From positions 1 to 57,691 of the forward strand of contig SUWG01000015.1 in assembly GCA_015061625.1 (NCBI GenBank): a stretch of DNA of 57,691 nt, written 5' to 3'. A program made the translations under genes and the position numbers. Within the stretch, counting starts at the first letter, position 1. Each line of letters starts with the position of its first letter. This DNA comes from Lentisphaerota bacterium. Lineage in GTDB: Bacteria > Verrucomicrobiota > Lentisphaeria > Victivallales > Victivallaceae. Below are positions 23,669-30,575 of this stretch, piece by piece. Under the pieces are notes generated by a model, which saw nothing but the letters and a program-made list of their open reading frames with translations, searched no databases and was not told the DNA's origin.

Positions 23669-25021
23669 ATGAGTCAGAAATTATCATTGAAAGAGTTGAG
23701 AAATGCGTTAAACAATGGGATAGATCTCCAAAACATTGGATGCGATTGGGAAAAACTTGATGGCGAAGATTGGAGTTATTTGTTAAGTGAACAACCGCAA
23801 TTCGCAGACAAATGCGATTGGAGCAAACTTCACGGAGAAGATTGGAGTTGTTTGTTAAGTAAACAACCTCAGTTTGCTGACAAATGCGATAAATGGGATG
23901 AGTTTGATAGTGATGATTGGAGATTTATTTTAAGTGAACAACCGCAGTTCGCCGACAAATGCAATAAATGGGATGAGTTTAATAGTGATGATTTGAGTTT
24001 GCTTTTAAGTAATCAGCCGCAATTCGCAGACAAATGCGATTGGGAAAGACTTGATGGCGAGGATTGGAGTTTACTTTTGAGTCATCAGCCGCAATTCGCA
24101 GACAAATGCGATTGGGAAAAGCTCAATGGCACAAGTTGGTGGCTGTTACTGTGCGAACAACCGCAGTTCGCTGACAAATGCGATTGGGAAAAGCTCAATG
24201 GCTGGAATTGGAGTGGACTTTTGTGTAAACAACCGCAGTTTGCTGATAAATGTGATTGGGAAAAGCTCGACGGCAGAAATTGGAGTAGTTTGTTGGAAGA
24301 ACAACCGCAGTTTGCTGAAAAGTGCGATTGGAAAAAGCTCAACGGAGATTATTGGTCTCGGTTGTTATGTAAACAACCGCAGTTTGCTGACAAGTGCGAC
24401 TGGAATAAACTTGGCAGTTGGTATTGGAGTTGCCTTTTGAGTAAACAACCGCAGTTCGCTGACAAATGCGATTGGGAAAAGCTCAATGGCTGGGATTGGA
24501 GTGGACTTTTGTGTAAACAACCGCAGTTTGCTGATAAATGTGATTGGGAAAAGCTCGACGGCAGAAATTGGAGTAGTTTGTTGGAAGAACAACCGCAGTT
24601 TGCTGACAAATGCGATTGGGATAAACTCAATGACGATGATTGGGTGTATTTGTTGCCGCAATTCGCCGACAAATACAAGTTGTATCAGATTTTGTTTTTG
24701 AAGCAGGAGGGCGATTCGATCGTCGTTTACTGCAAAGGTGAACGCAAATTTGATTGGGATCTCTATGACGGCGGAGCATTAATTACGGCAATAGAAGATT
24801 TGCGGAAATTTATCGAAACACTGCCCCCGGATGATGGCGCAAAACTTGTTGAGCAAGGGATCACCATTGATACAGAAGATTTTGCACTTGCCCTCACTCT
24901 TGAGGTAGAATTGAATCTGGAAGTATGGAACATCAACGACTGCGCCGATGATGAGGAGGATGATTGGGACGATGAGGATTGGATCGATGAGGATGAGGAT
25001 GAGGATGAGGATGAGGAATGA
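23669..25021 (+). CDS. Large QPQFADKCDW repeat protein, acidic tail
   Basis: A 450-residue protein made of twelve clear 24-25-residue repeats of the type CDWEKLDGxxWSxLLxxQPQFADK plus one degenerate copy. A domain of about 100 residues without repeats follows, and the protein ends in an Asp/Glu tail. A four-repeat block (24180-24320) recurs almost identically 288 bp later, showing recent internal duplication. The start is ATG 23669, with GAAAGGA upstream; the long upstream frame runs through the structured leader and is rejected. Fold and function are unknown; the period and Trp/Leu pattern fit an alpha solenoid. The stop overlaps the next gene by 4 bp (ATGA). Transcribed from P3. Confidence 0.82.
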   Translation: MSQKLSLKELRNALNNGIDLQNIGCDWEKLDGEDWSYLLSEQPQFADKCDWSKLHGEDWSCLLSKQPQFADKCDKWDEFDSDDWRFILSEQPQFADKCNKWDEFNSDDLSLLLSNQPQFADKCDWERLDGEDWSLLLSHQPQFADKCDWEKLNGTSWWLLLCEQPQFADKCDWEKLNGWNWSGLLCKQPQFADKCDWEKLDGRNWSSLLEEQPQFAEKCDWKKLNGDYWSRLLCKQPQFADKCDWNKLGSWYWSCLLSKQPQFADKCDWEKLNGWDWSGLLCKQPQFADKCDWEKLDGRNWSSLLEEQPQFADKCDWDKLNDDDWVYLLPQFADKYKLYQILFLKQEGDSIVVYCKGERKFDWDLYDGGALITAIEDLRKFIETLPPDDGAKLVEQGITIDTEDFALALTLEVELNLEVWNINDCADDEEDDWDDEDWIDEDEDEDEDEE

Positions 25022-25422
25022 TATACCTTATTACACCGGTAACTATTGATATTGAGCCAGACGGAGGTACGCGTTATTATTCTAACGGCGGGGATATTAC
25101 CGGCGGATATGTGGAAAAACAAGACCGCATCCGCAAAATGCTGGGAACTTCCTATTGTACCTTGATATATGCCTTGGAAGAACAGATAAAAGGGTTTCAT
25201 CAGGATTACTGTAATTGGCAAGATGACATCGTACAGTTGGAAATCCAAGGGGAAGAGATTCTGGCACTTTTCGACTTGTGGGAATACGCCGCAGATGAAT
25301 ACCCGAATTGTCGCGCAGGCGATACCATCGGCAAATGGACCTGCCGGGAAGTTATTGAACAAGAAGGCGGTTTCGGCAAAAAGTATCTCGTGCTTTTTAC
25401 CCATCCGCTTGAAAAAGAATAA
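25018..25422 (+). CDS. Hypothetical protein, coupled to the repeat-protein gene
   Basis: A 134-residue protein I cannot assign to a family. It starts inside the stop of the repeat gene (ATGA overlap), so it is translationally coupled. It shows a mixed alpha/beta composition ('MIYLITPVTIDIEPDGGTRY', 'IRKMLGTSYCTLIYALEEQI') and ends in a charged segment. No signal peptide or membrane helix is visible. Twenty bases separate it from the PD-(D/E)XK gene. Its constant partnership with the repeat protein could be tested across genomes. Confidence 0.6.
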   Translation: MIYLITPVTIDIEPDGGTRYYSNGGDITGGYVEKQDRIRKMLGTSYCTLIYALEEQIKGFHQDYCNWQDDIVQLEIQGEEILALFDLWEYAADEYPNCRAGDTIGKWTCREVIEQEGGFGKKYLVLFTHPLEKE

Positions 25423-25441
25423 ATAAAACAGGGAGATTGCT

Positions 25442-26551
25442 ATGGAAAATGCGATCGGACAACTGCTTGAGGAGGCGGGTAAAATTCTCGCTGACCGCAA
25501 ACAGGAAACGCAGTCGGGCAAATGTTTTAATTGCATAGATATTTGCGGAGTGGGAACCATTGAAACCAGACATACGGAAATTATTGCCGCTTTGCTCGAC
25601 CCGCAGGGTAATCACGGATTTGGCACTGAGTCGCTCAAAGCATTTTTCCGGCAATGCAATTTGCCGGAGTTCGCTGACAACTGCGAAGATTGCCGGGTGC
25701 AAACCGAAGTAAAAATCCCCGGACGCCGTCCGGATATTGTGATCCGGGGCAAAGATCTTTGTGTGGTCATTGAAAACAAGACCAACACCAGCGACCACTA
25801 TATGCAGCTTGCTGATTACCGGAAGTGGATAGAGGAGCAGAAAGTAACTTATAAAACATTGCTTTACTTGACTTATGAGGGCTATAAAGCTGTCGATGCC
25901 AATATAAAAGCTGACCAATACACAAGAATTTCTTATACAGAAACGATCTGTAAATGGCTCGAAGAATGTGCCGGTATGCAGGAGACTCCTGCCGCAGATT
26001 TCTGCAAGCAGTACGCCAATTTCATCAACGAAAATATTATGAAGGGAAGTGTTATGTCAACCAGAGAAGAAATTAAAGTCCTTTTGGATTCACCGGAAAA
26101 AATCAAAGCCGCCGAAGAACTTGCCATTGTGGTGGAAGATGTCAAAAATCAGAAGTATATCGATCTTTTCAATGAATGGGCAGAAAAAAGCGGCAAAAAA
26201 GTCTGGAGAAGTTTGGATTCCGGTAAAACATACGCCGGTTTCAGTTTGGAAATCGAAGGTGATGATGAATTGGTCTTCGGATTTTCTTTTGATGCTTCCG
26301 GCTTCAGAAATTTTGCCTATGGTTTGACTTGGAAAGACGGAAAAGAGCGTCTGGCGGGCGAGATTGAAAAATATAAGAAAATATCTCTGACCGGTTGTAA
26401 CTCATGGTGGGCTTATTCCAAATATTTTCCGGCTGAATACCGTAATCCCGGAGAAAATCTTGATTTCCTTTTTGACCGCAAAGAAGAACTTTTCAATGCA
26501 ATGGACGGAGCTGTGAATGAAATGGAAAGCTTACTCAGCAGCATCAAATAA
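25442..26551 (+). CDS. PD-(D/E)XK nuclease superfamily protein
   Basis: A 369-residue protein. The N-terminal domain carries the PDDEXK_4-type core: 'ETRHTEIIAALLDPQGNHGF' (Glu41 and His44, then Asp53), 'GRRPDIVIRG' with Asp98, and 'VVIENKTNTSDHYMQL' with Glu111 and Lys113. Together these form a metal-dependent nuclease active site as in many phage-defence and restriction proteins. The C-terminal region (about 200-369) is a separate mixed domain without recognised motifs. The gene is last in the P3 unit and converges on the minus-strand unit, with only 3 bp between the two stops. Its target (DNA versus RNA) is unknown. Confidence 0.83.
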   Translation: MENAIGQLLEEAGKILADRKQETQSGKCFNCIDICGVGTIETRHTEIIAALLDPQGNHGFGTESLKAFFRQCNLPEFADNCEDCRVQTEVKIPGRRPDIVIRGKDLCVVIENKTNTSDHYMQLADYRKWIEEQKVTYKTLLYLTYEGYKAVDANIKADQYTRISYTETICKWLEECAGMQETPAADFCKQYANFINENIMKGSVMSTREEIKVLLDSPEKIKAAEELAIVVEDVKNQKYIDLFNEWAEKSGKKVWRSLDSGKTYAGFSLEIEGDDELVFGFSFDASGFRNFAYGLTWKDGKERLAGEIEKYKKISLTGCNSWWAYSKYFPAEYRNPGENLDFLFDRKEELFNAMDGAVNEMESLLSSIK

Positions 26552-26554
26552 CTA

Positions 26555-26920
26555 TCAACTTTTCTTCAAATAATCATTGATTACTTTGCTCAACTCTTCG
26601 TTGGTAAGTTGGTAATAGCGGGCGTGGACTTTACGCAGGAAGGTTTTGGTATACATTCTTGCGTAAAGTTTTTCGTTTATGGTCATATTTTTGCTGCGGA
26701 GTTCGGGGATTTTCTGAAAACTTTTGCAACTGCACAATTCGTGCTGCAAGCGGCAGTTGCCGTGTTCCAGTTCCACTATGTAACGCTTATCTTTGCGCAG
26801 GTCGCGGCGGCTTGTCCAATGTTGGCAAATCAGGCATAATTCTTTCAAATCCCGGATGCGGATGTAACGCTCCGGGATTTCGCTTTTCGGGTATTGAGCA
26901 ACGGTGACCGGGTTATTCAT
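26555..26920 (-). CDS. Cys-rich zinc-finger-like protein (CxxCQxWxxRR), second copy
   Basis: A 121-residue protein. Its Cys motif 'LCLICQHWTSRRDLR' matches the one in the 23002-23208 gene, with further cysteines in 'NCRLQHELCSCKSF'. The C-terminal part ('YARMYTKTFLRKVHARYY') is a predicted helical region. The start at 26920 has GTGGAG upstream; the longer frame to 26938 overlaps the previous gene and is not preferred. It ends the minus-strand unit transcribed from P6, 3 bp before the opposing nuclease gene. Function is unknown. Confidence 0.6.
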   Translation of the reverse strand: MNNPVTVAQYPKSEIPERYIRIRDLKELCLICQHWTSRRDLRKDKRYIVELEHGNCRLQHELCSCKSFQKIPELRSKNMTINEKLYARMYTKTFLRKVHARYYQLTNEELSKVINDYLKKS

Positions 26921-26922
26921 AT

Positions 26923-27543
26923 TTACTCCACAATACAAACATAATCGTTTTTCGGTCGGTGACTTGCCAGTTCCGGTACGATTTTCAGCACTTCATCCCA
27001 ATCGGCGGAACTCATAGCATTCAAATTCATTTTTTCGGCAACTTGCAACGGCGTACGTTTTATGGCTTTCAAAAACTCCCCATCCTGCAAAGTCTGCCAA
27101 ATCCGGTCGCCCTGAAAGAAGTGCCACGGACAGCGTTTTACATATTTGGGTTGATGCTTCAGCAGTTTTACCCAGCATCGGGCGATTTCCATATTGGCAT
27201 GGATACGAACATCACGCATTGCAAGTTTGAAGCGACGTTTGAAGATCGAATCTGCATCACAACCATAGGGGATTTTATCGAGTTTTTCCTCTTCGAGAAA
27301 ATATTTCCGCAATTGTTCCGCTTCACTGACTGCGGATGCGTATTTCCGTTTTCCCCACTCGTGGTTAAAACGCTCATCGAGAGCCGCTTCCACATCTGAT
27401 TCATGAGAGTAGAAAAAATCGTGATCGATCAGCAAATCACAATACACAATCTCTTTGCCCGCAATCAGCAAATCCGTAAAGGCTTTACGATTATAATCCG
27501 GCAGTTTTGCCAAATGAACCCTGTATGATTTTTTCTTTTTCAC
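26923..27543 (-). CDS. Hypothetical protein with partial repeat-family C-terminus
   Basis: A 206-residue protein starting at a GTG (27543) with GGAAAGGAA upstream inside the previous gene. The N-terminal half is basic and helical ('KKKKSYRVHLAKLPDYNRKAF') and unlike anything I recognise. The C-terminal half holds degenerate repeat-family units: 'CWVKLLKHQPKYVKRCPW', 'FLKAIKRTPLQVAEKMNL' and 'DWDEVLKIVPELASHRP'. It follows the 27548-28165 gene by 4 bp. Together the two encode another solenoid-like module in the P6 unit. Confidence 0.62.
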   Translation of the reverse strand: MKKKKSYRVHLAKLPDYNRKAFTDLLIAGKEIVYCDLLIDHDFFYSHESDVEAALDERFNHEWGKRKYASAVSEAEQLRKYFLEEEKLDKIPYGCDADSIFKRRFKLAMRDVRIHANMEIARCWVKLLKHQPKYVKRCPWHFFQGDRIWQTLQDGEFLKAIKRTPLQVAEKMNLNAMSSADWDEVLKIVPELASHRPKNDYVCIVE

Positions 27544-27547
27544 AATT

Positions 27548-28165
27548 TCATTCCTTTCCTTCGAAAAGTTTTTTCAGGCGGCGGCGCTGGTTGGGATAGA
27601 GTTGTTCAAAGTCGCAGTGGATAGCAAACTGCGGCTGTTTTTTCAGCAGCATATCCCAATAGTGATTAGGTTGTTTTTCCACCTTTGACCAATCAAAATA
27701 AATTTCAAACTGCGGTTGAAATGAGAGTAAACTGAACCACTCGCCGATCGAAAATTCAGCATTGATCTCATCCCAATCGACTTGATCGGCATACTCCGGC
27801 ACTTCAATCAGAAGATGAGCTTTTTCCAGAGGGGTTAAAAATGCATATAAATCATGTGCCCTGCCCTGCGGAAACATCCGCTTGAAAATTTCCGGAGCCA
27901 AATAGGCAAGCAACATCAACTCCAAACGGCTGACACTTTCCCAATGGCAATATTTTTCAAACTGCGGCTGTTTGGCGAGCAATTTACTCCACGGCAGATC
28001 ACAACGATTCCGCAACGCAAACCACCAGGAGCTATCCGGAGCAAACTCCGGATATTCTGCCAACAGCAAGAACCAATATATCGGATTTTCATTTTGCTCC
28101 AAAGCCTTGATTTCTTCAGAACTGGCATTTTCAAGTTTGGCTTTCAATTCTTCAACGATATTCAT
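27548..28165 (-). CDS. QPQFADKCDW-type repeat protein, minus-strand member
   Basis: A 205-residue repeat-family protein, first gene of the minus-strand unit under P6. Units include 'YWFLLLAEYPEFAPDSSW', 'PWSKLLAKQPQFEKYCHW', 'EWFSLLSFQPQFEIYFDW' and 'YWDMLLKKQPQFAIHCDF'. It has fewer and more diverged units than the 23669 gene. The start (ATG 28165) has GAAAGGAAAAAA before it and lies about 40 nt downstream of the sigma-54 -12 element. Function is unknown; its sharing of a control region with the 28370 gene suggests co-regulation in opposite directions. Confidence 0.72.
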   Translation of the reverse strand: MNIVEELKAKLENASSEEIKALEQNENPIYWFLLLAEYPEFAPDSSWWFALRNRCDLPWSKLLAKQPQFEKYCHWESVSRLELMLLAYLAPEIFKRMFPQGRAHDLYAFLTPLEKAHLLIEVPEYADQVDWDEINAEFSIGEWFSLLSFQPQFEIYFDWSKVEKQPNHYWDMLLKKQPQFAIHCDFEQLYPNQRRRLKKLFEGKE

Positions 28166-28201
28166 TTTTTTCCTTTCTCTTTAGAGGTTCTGCTCTTGAT
28201 A

Positions 28202-28218
28202 AAGCAAAAAGTGTGCCA
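28202..28218 (-). promoter_or_regulatory. Sigma-54 promoter P6 (minus strand)
   Basis: On the minus strand TGGCACACTTTTTGCTT, GG at 28217-28216 and GC at 28205-28204. It is back to back with P4; about 100 bp separate the two elements. Confidence 0.88.
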
Positions 28219-28252
28219 ATTGTGAATTGAGCGGAATCAGACACCTTTGCTG

Positions 28253-28264
28253 TTCATATATTGC
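28253..28264 (+). promoter_or_regulatory. Possible activator site for P4
   Basis: TTCATATATTGC, a weaker match to the shared motif, first base 68 bp upstream of the GG of P4. Confidence 0.35.
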
Positions 28265-28273
28265 AAACACTTG

Positions 28274-28285
28274 TCAAAATTTGAC
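28274..28285 (-). promoter_or_regulatory. Putative activator site for P6
   Basis: On the minus strand GTCAAATTTTGA, its first base exactly 68 bp from the GG of P6. It lies between the divergent promoters and might serve both. Confidence 0.5.
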
Positions 28286-28319
28286 TGCCAAACAAGACTT
28301 TTTCCACAGAAAATCAAGT

Positions 28320-28336
28320 TGGCACGCTTTTTGCTT
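28320..28336 (+). promoter_or_regulatory. Sigma-54 promoter P4
   Basis: TGGCACGCTTTTTGCTT, GG at 28321-28322 and GC at 28333-28334. It gives a short leader to ATG 28370. Confidence 0.88.
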
Positions 28337-28369
28337 TATTGTTGGCGAACACAAAATTTGGAGGTGTGT

Positions 28370-28843
28370 ATGAATCAAATTTTATTGAGAGTGCTGGCAG
28401 TGGTGTTGTCCGGAGTTTCTCCGGAGCCATTGGAAGCAAAGGTTGTGCCGTTTGATAAATTGCCCGCTGAATGTATGGCAGTTTACGATGCAGATATCCG
28501 GATGTTACGGCAGGCAACATCGACCAAAGTGATTTCTGTTGATCTGGACGGCGATAAAATCAATGAACTTTTGATCTTCAATGGCGAAAACGGTTCCGGC
28601 GGCGAAGGCTGGACCGTCATGCAGAAACATAATGGCAAATACCGGCGAGTCGGCGAAGTATTTGGCATATTGTATAAATCCGGCCAAGGCTTGATCGTGA
28701 AATCCCCCTGCGGCTGGGATGAGGCCCAATGGTGTTATTACGAACTTGTCAACTGCAAACTGGTTTTGAAACTGGATATTGATATACAATATAGCAAGCC
28801 AGTCCGTCAGGAACCTTGCCGAATCAATATAGAGGTAAAATAA
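28370..28843 (+). CDS. Probable exported protein with Ca-binding-like DxDxD loop
   Basis: A 157-residue protein with a hydrophobic N-terminus (about residues 3-16) that may be a signal peptide, so export is likely but not certain. The segment 'VISVDLDGDKINELLIFNGENGSGG' resembles the FG-GAP/VCBS calcium-binding loop (DLDGDKINEL), often a beta-propeller blade or a dockerin-like loop. Here only one copy is present. The start is ATG 28370, not 28247: the sigma-54 -12 element lies inside the longer frame. RBS is GGAGGTG. Its stop overlaps the next start by one base. Function unknown. Confidence 0.55.
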   Translation: MNQILLRVLAVVLSGVSPEPLEAKVVPFDKLPAECMAVYDADIRMLRQATSTKVISVDLDGDKINELLIFNGENGSGGEGWTVMQKHNGKYRRVGEVFGILYKSGQGLIVKSPCGWDEAQWCYYELVNCKLVLKLDIDIQYSKPVRQEPCRINIEVK

Positions 28844-29370
28844 TGGATCAACTTTTACAGGAAAATTTGTTTGCGGCTTTTCCGCTGCTTTATAAACATT
28901 TCAAAGGTAATTCGCAAATGCAGATTGATTGCCCGGATGATCTTTTTGAGTTCATCTTTGAACTTTCAAGCAAGATCGAAGATTTCAACCGGCGTTTCCC
29001 CAAACGGCGGGTTCGGGCAATGAAAGTTGCTATGGAATCTGGCGAATTAGCATTTGGAGTACACCGGAAAGTATTTACGGTAAACAAATTAATTGCAGCA
29101 ACAGTTTCGCAAATCAGAGTTTATCGCCGCAGTCTGAAGCAAGCCTTGCTGGAACGTGCGAAAGCCATTGGCACAACCGCATTATTCGGCTCAAGTTTGC
29201 TCCCGGATTGGAAACGGTTGATGCCGGATGATACTGACACTTTGCGGAAAATTCTTGGCTTTGCCGAAAAGCGTGCCATCGTCCCGCAAGATCACGCCGA
29301 TCTGGCAAACTGGTATAAAAAATTTTTGAATATTGATAAATCGAAGAAAGAAGAAAATGCGATACTCTGA
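28843..29370 (+). CDS. Hypothetical protein, helical
   Basis: A 175-residue protein of unrecognised family. The start ATG 28843 shares one base with the previous stop (TAATG) and has GAGG upstream; the 28816 frame start is rejected. It is rich in Lys, Arg and Leu, with helical segments such as 'SSKIEDFNRRFPKRRVRAMKV'. The basic content would suit nucleic-acid binding, but there is no motif to support it. Its 3' end overlaps a 41-codon frame at 29357. Confidence 0.55.
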   Translation: MDQLLQENLFAAFPLLYKHFKGNSQMQIDCPDDLFEFIFELSSKIEDFNRRFPKRRVRAMKVAMESGELAFGVHRKVFTVNKLIAATVSQIRVYRRSLKQALLERAKAIGTTALFGSSLLPDWKRLMPDDTDTLRKILGFAEKRAIVPQDHADLANWYKKFLNIDKSKKEENAIL

Positions 29371-29482
29371 ATATTTTGTGCAGACAGCGGCAGATGATGA
29401 AAAAAGCAAGATGTGTTTACAGGAATTTTTCTGCAAACACTCTCATTATAAGCAAATAGCAGAGGAGGAGGAAAATGCTTAA
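29357..29482 (+). CDS. Small protein of 41 residues bridging two genes
   Basis: A short frame beginning MRYSEYFVQTAADDEK. It overlaps the end of the previous gene by 14 bp and the next gene by 8 bp, and AAAGAAGAAA precedes its ATG. Overlaps at both ends are typical of coupled genes and make it likely to be translated. Its acidic C-terminus (AEEEENA) is generated by the ribosome-binding GAGGAGGAGG of the following gene. No known family; function unknown. It could also be a translated leader without its own role. Confidence 0.45.
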   Translation: MRYSEYFVQTAADDEKSKMCLQEFFCKHSHYKQIAEEEENA

Positions 29483-30074
29483 ATTTTTACGGCTTTATTA
29501 CAATTATTTTCTGGTCAAGTGGGGCTTTCGCAAGGTGCTTCCGGCATATTTCATCAACAAAATCAAAGTTGCCGATTGCGGCGAAGAACTTGTGCAATAT
29601 CAGGGATTCTGGGTGCGTAAGCGCGTTGCCGCCATGTTGAAAAACGCTCATAGAGCTTTGCCAATTCATTTTGAAATAAAGGTCGTCAGCGGGTTCCGCA
29701 ATGATGCAGAGCAAAACGATTTACGCAAGAAATTCGGCAACAAGCAGCAAGTCGCCGCCGAAAGCGGACACGCTTCCGGAGGAGCTGTAGATGTCATACT
29801 TTTATACTGGGGGAAAGAAGCTGATTGCGGTTCAGGGTATCTTGATTTTACCTCTGTAACGCCCACTTGGAGCAAAGAACTCTCTATTAACCAGAAACGC
29901 AACCGCTTTATCCTTTACAACGCAATGACCCAAGCGGGATTTGTCAATTACCCGCTGGAATGGTGGCACTTTTGTTATGGCGATAAAATGTACGCCGCTT
30001 ATAAATTTGAAAAACAAGCAATTTACGGAAAGGCAACGCTCTCATGGCAACCAGATTTGTTCAAGACCGAATGA
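29475..30074 (+). CDS. M15 peptidase, VanX/VanY-like D-Ala-D-Ala peptidase
   Basis: A 199-residue protein. The zinc site of the M15 family is complete: 'SGHASGGAVDV' gives His99 and Asp106, and 'LEWWHFCYG' gives the catalytic Glu162 and His165. M15D enzymes hydrolyse the D-Ala-D-Ala dipeptide; M15B members trim peptidoglycan stem peptides. The start of the protein ('LKFLRLYYNYFLVKWGFRK') is basic and aromatic rather than a standard signal peptide, so its location is uncertain. In a phage-response setting it could act as a cell-wall-degrading or lysis-type enzyme; that is speculation. It overlaps the next gene by 31 bp. Confidence 0.85.
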   Translation: MLKFLRLYYNYFLVKWGFRKVLPAYFINKIKVADCGEELVQYQGFWVRKRVAAMLKNAHRALPIHFEIKVVSGFRNDAEQNDLRKKFGNKQQVAAESGHASGGAVDVILLYWGKEADCGSGYLDFTSVTPTWSKELSINQKRNRFILYNAMTQAGFVNYPLEWWHFCYGDKMYAAYKFEKQAIYGKATLSWQPDLFKTE

Positions 30075-30565
30075 TTTATACCGAAGTTATCGCCAAACTC
30101 GTTCCGCAAACCAAACAACGGTTGTGGATCGCCACTGCTGACATCAAAGATATGTATGTGGAGCAGAATGGACAAATGGTTCCGTTTCTGAAAATCCTTG
30201 CTGATTTGATCGGCAAAGGCGTGGATATCCGTCTCATCCACGCCAAAGAACCGGGACAGCCGTTCCGTGAAGACTTTGAACGTTATCCCCGATTGCACAA
30301 GTATCTGGAACGGGTGCTTTGCCCCAGAGTACACTTCAAATGTATCATCATTGACGGTAAACTTGCCTACTTCGGCAGTGCCAATCTCACTGGAGCAGGA
30401 ATGGGAGCAAAAAGCGAAAACCGCCGCAACTTTGAAAACGGTATTCTAACCGATGAACCAAGTTTGATCGAGCCATTGAGTGAACAATTTGATGCCGTCT
30501 GGCGGGGCGCAAACTGCCCAAAATGCGGCAGAAGACAATATTGCCCGGATTGCCCGATTGCGTGA
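30044..30565 (+). CDS. Single-HKD phospholipase D-like nuclease with zinc-ribbon end
   Basis: A 173-residue protein with one HxK(x)4D(x)6GSxN motif: 'HFKCIIIDGKLAYFGSANL' (His97, Lys99, Asp104, Gly111-Ser112, Asn114). Proteins with a single HKD motif pair up to form one active site, as in the Nuc endonuclease. The C-terminus adds CPKCGRRQYCPDC, a zinc ribbon. The start at 30044 overlaps the peptidase gene; ATG 30071 is an alternative. The 3' end of this gene holds the start of the helicase frame, but the helicase proper begins at 30576. A nuclease role is more likely than lipid hydrolysis in this setting. Confidence 0.8.
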   Translation: MATRFVQDRMIYTEVIAKLVPQTKQRLWIATADIKDMYVEQNGQMVPFLKILADLIGKGVDIRLIHAKEPGQPFREDFERYPRLHKYLERVLCPRVHFKCIIIDGKLAYFGSANLTGAGMGAKSENRRNFENGILTDEPSLIEPLSEQFDAVWRGANCPKCGRRQYCPDCPIA

Positions 30566-30575
30566 AAGTGAAATT

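Noticed and set aside
23755..24690. CRISPR-like or satellite DNA
   Set aside because: The 72-75 bp periodicity is coding: each unit keeps the frame and the protein motif.
28247..28369. Upstream start of the 28370 gene
   Set aside because: The sigma-54 -24/-12 element lies inside this stretch, so it is not in the transcript.
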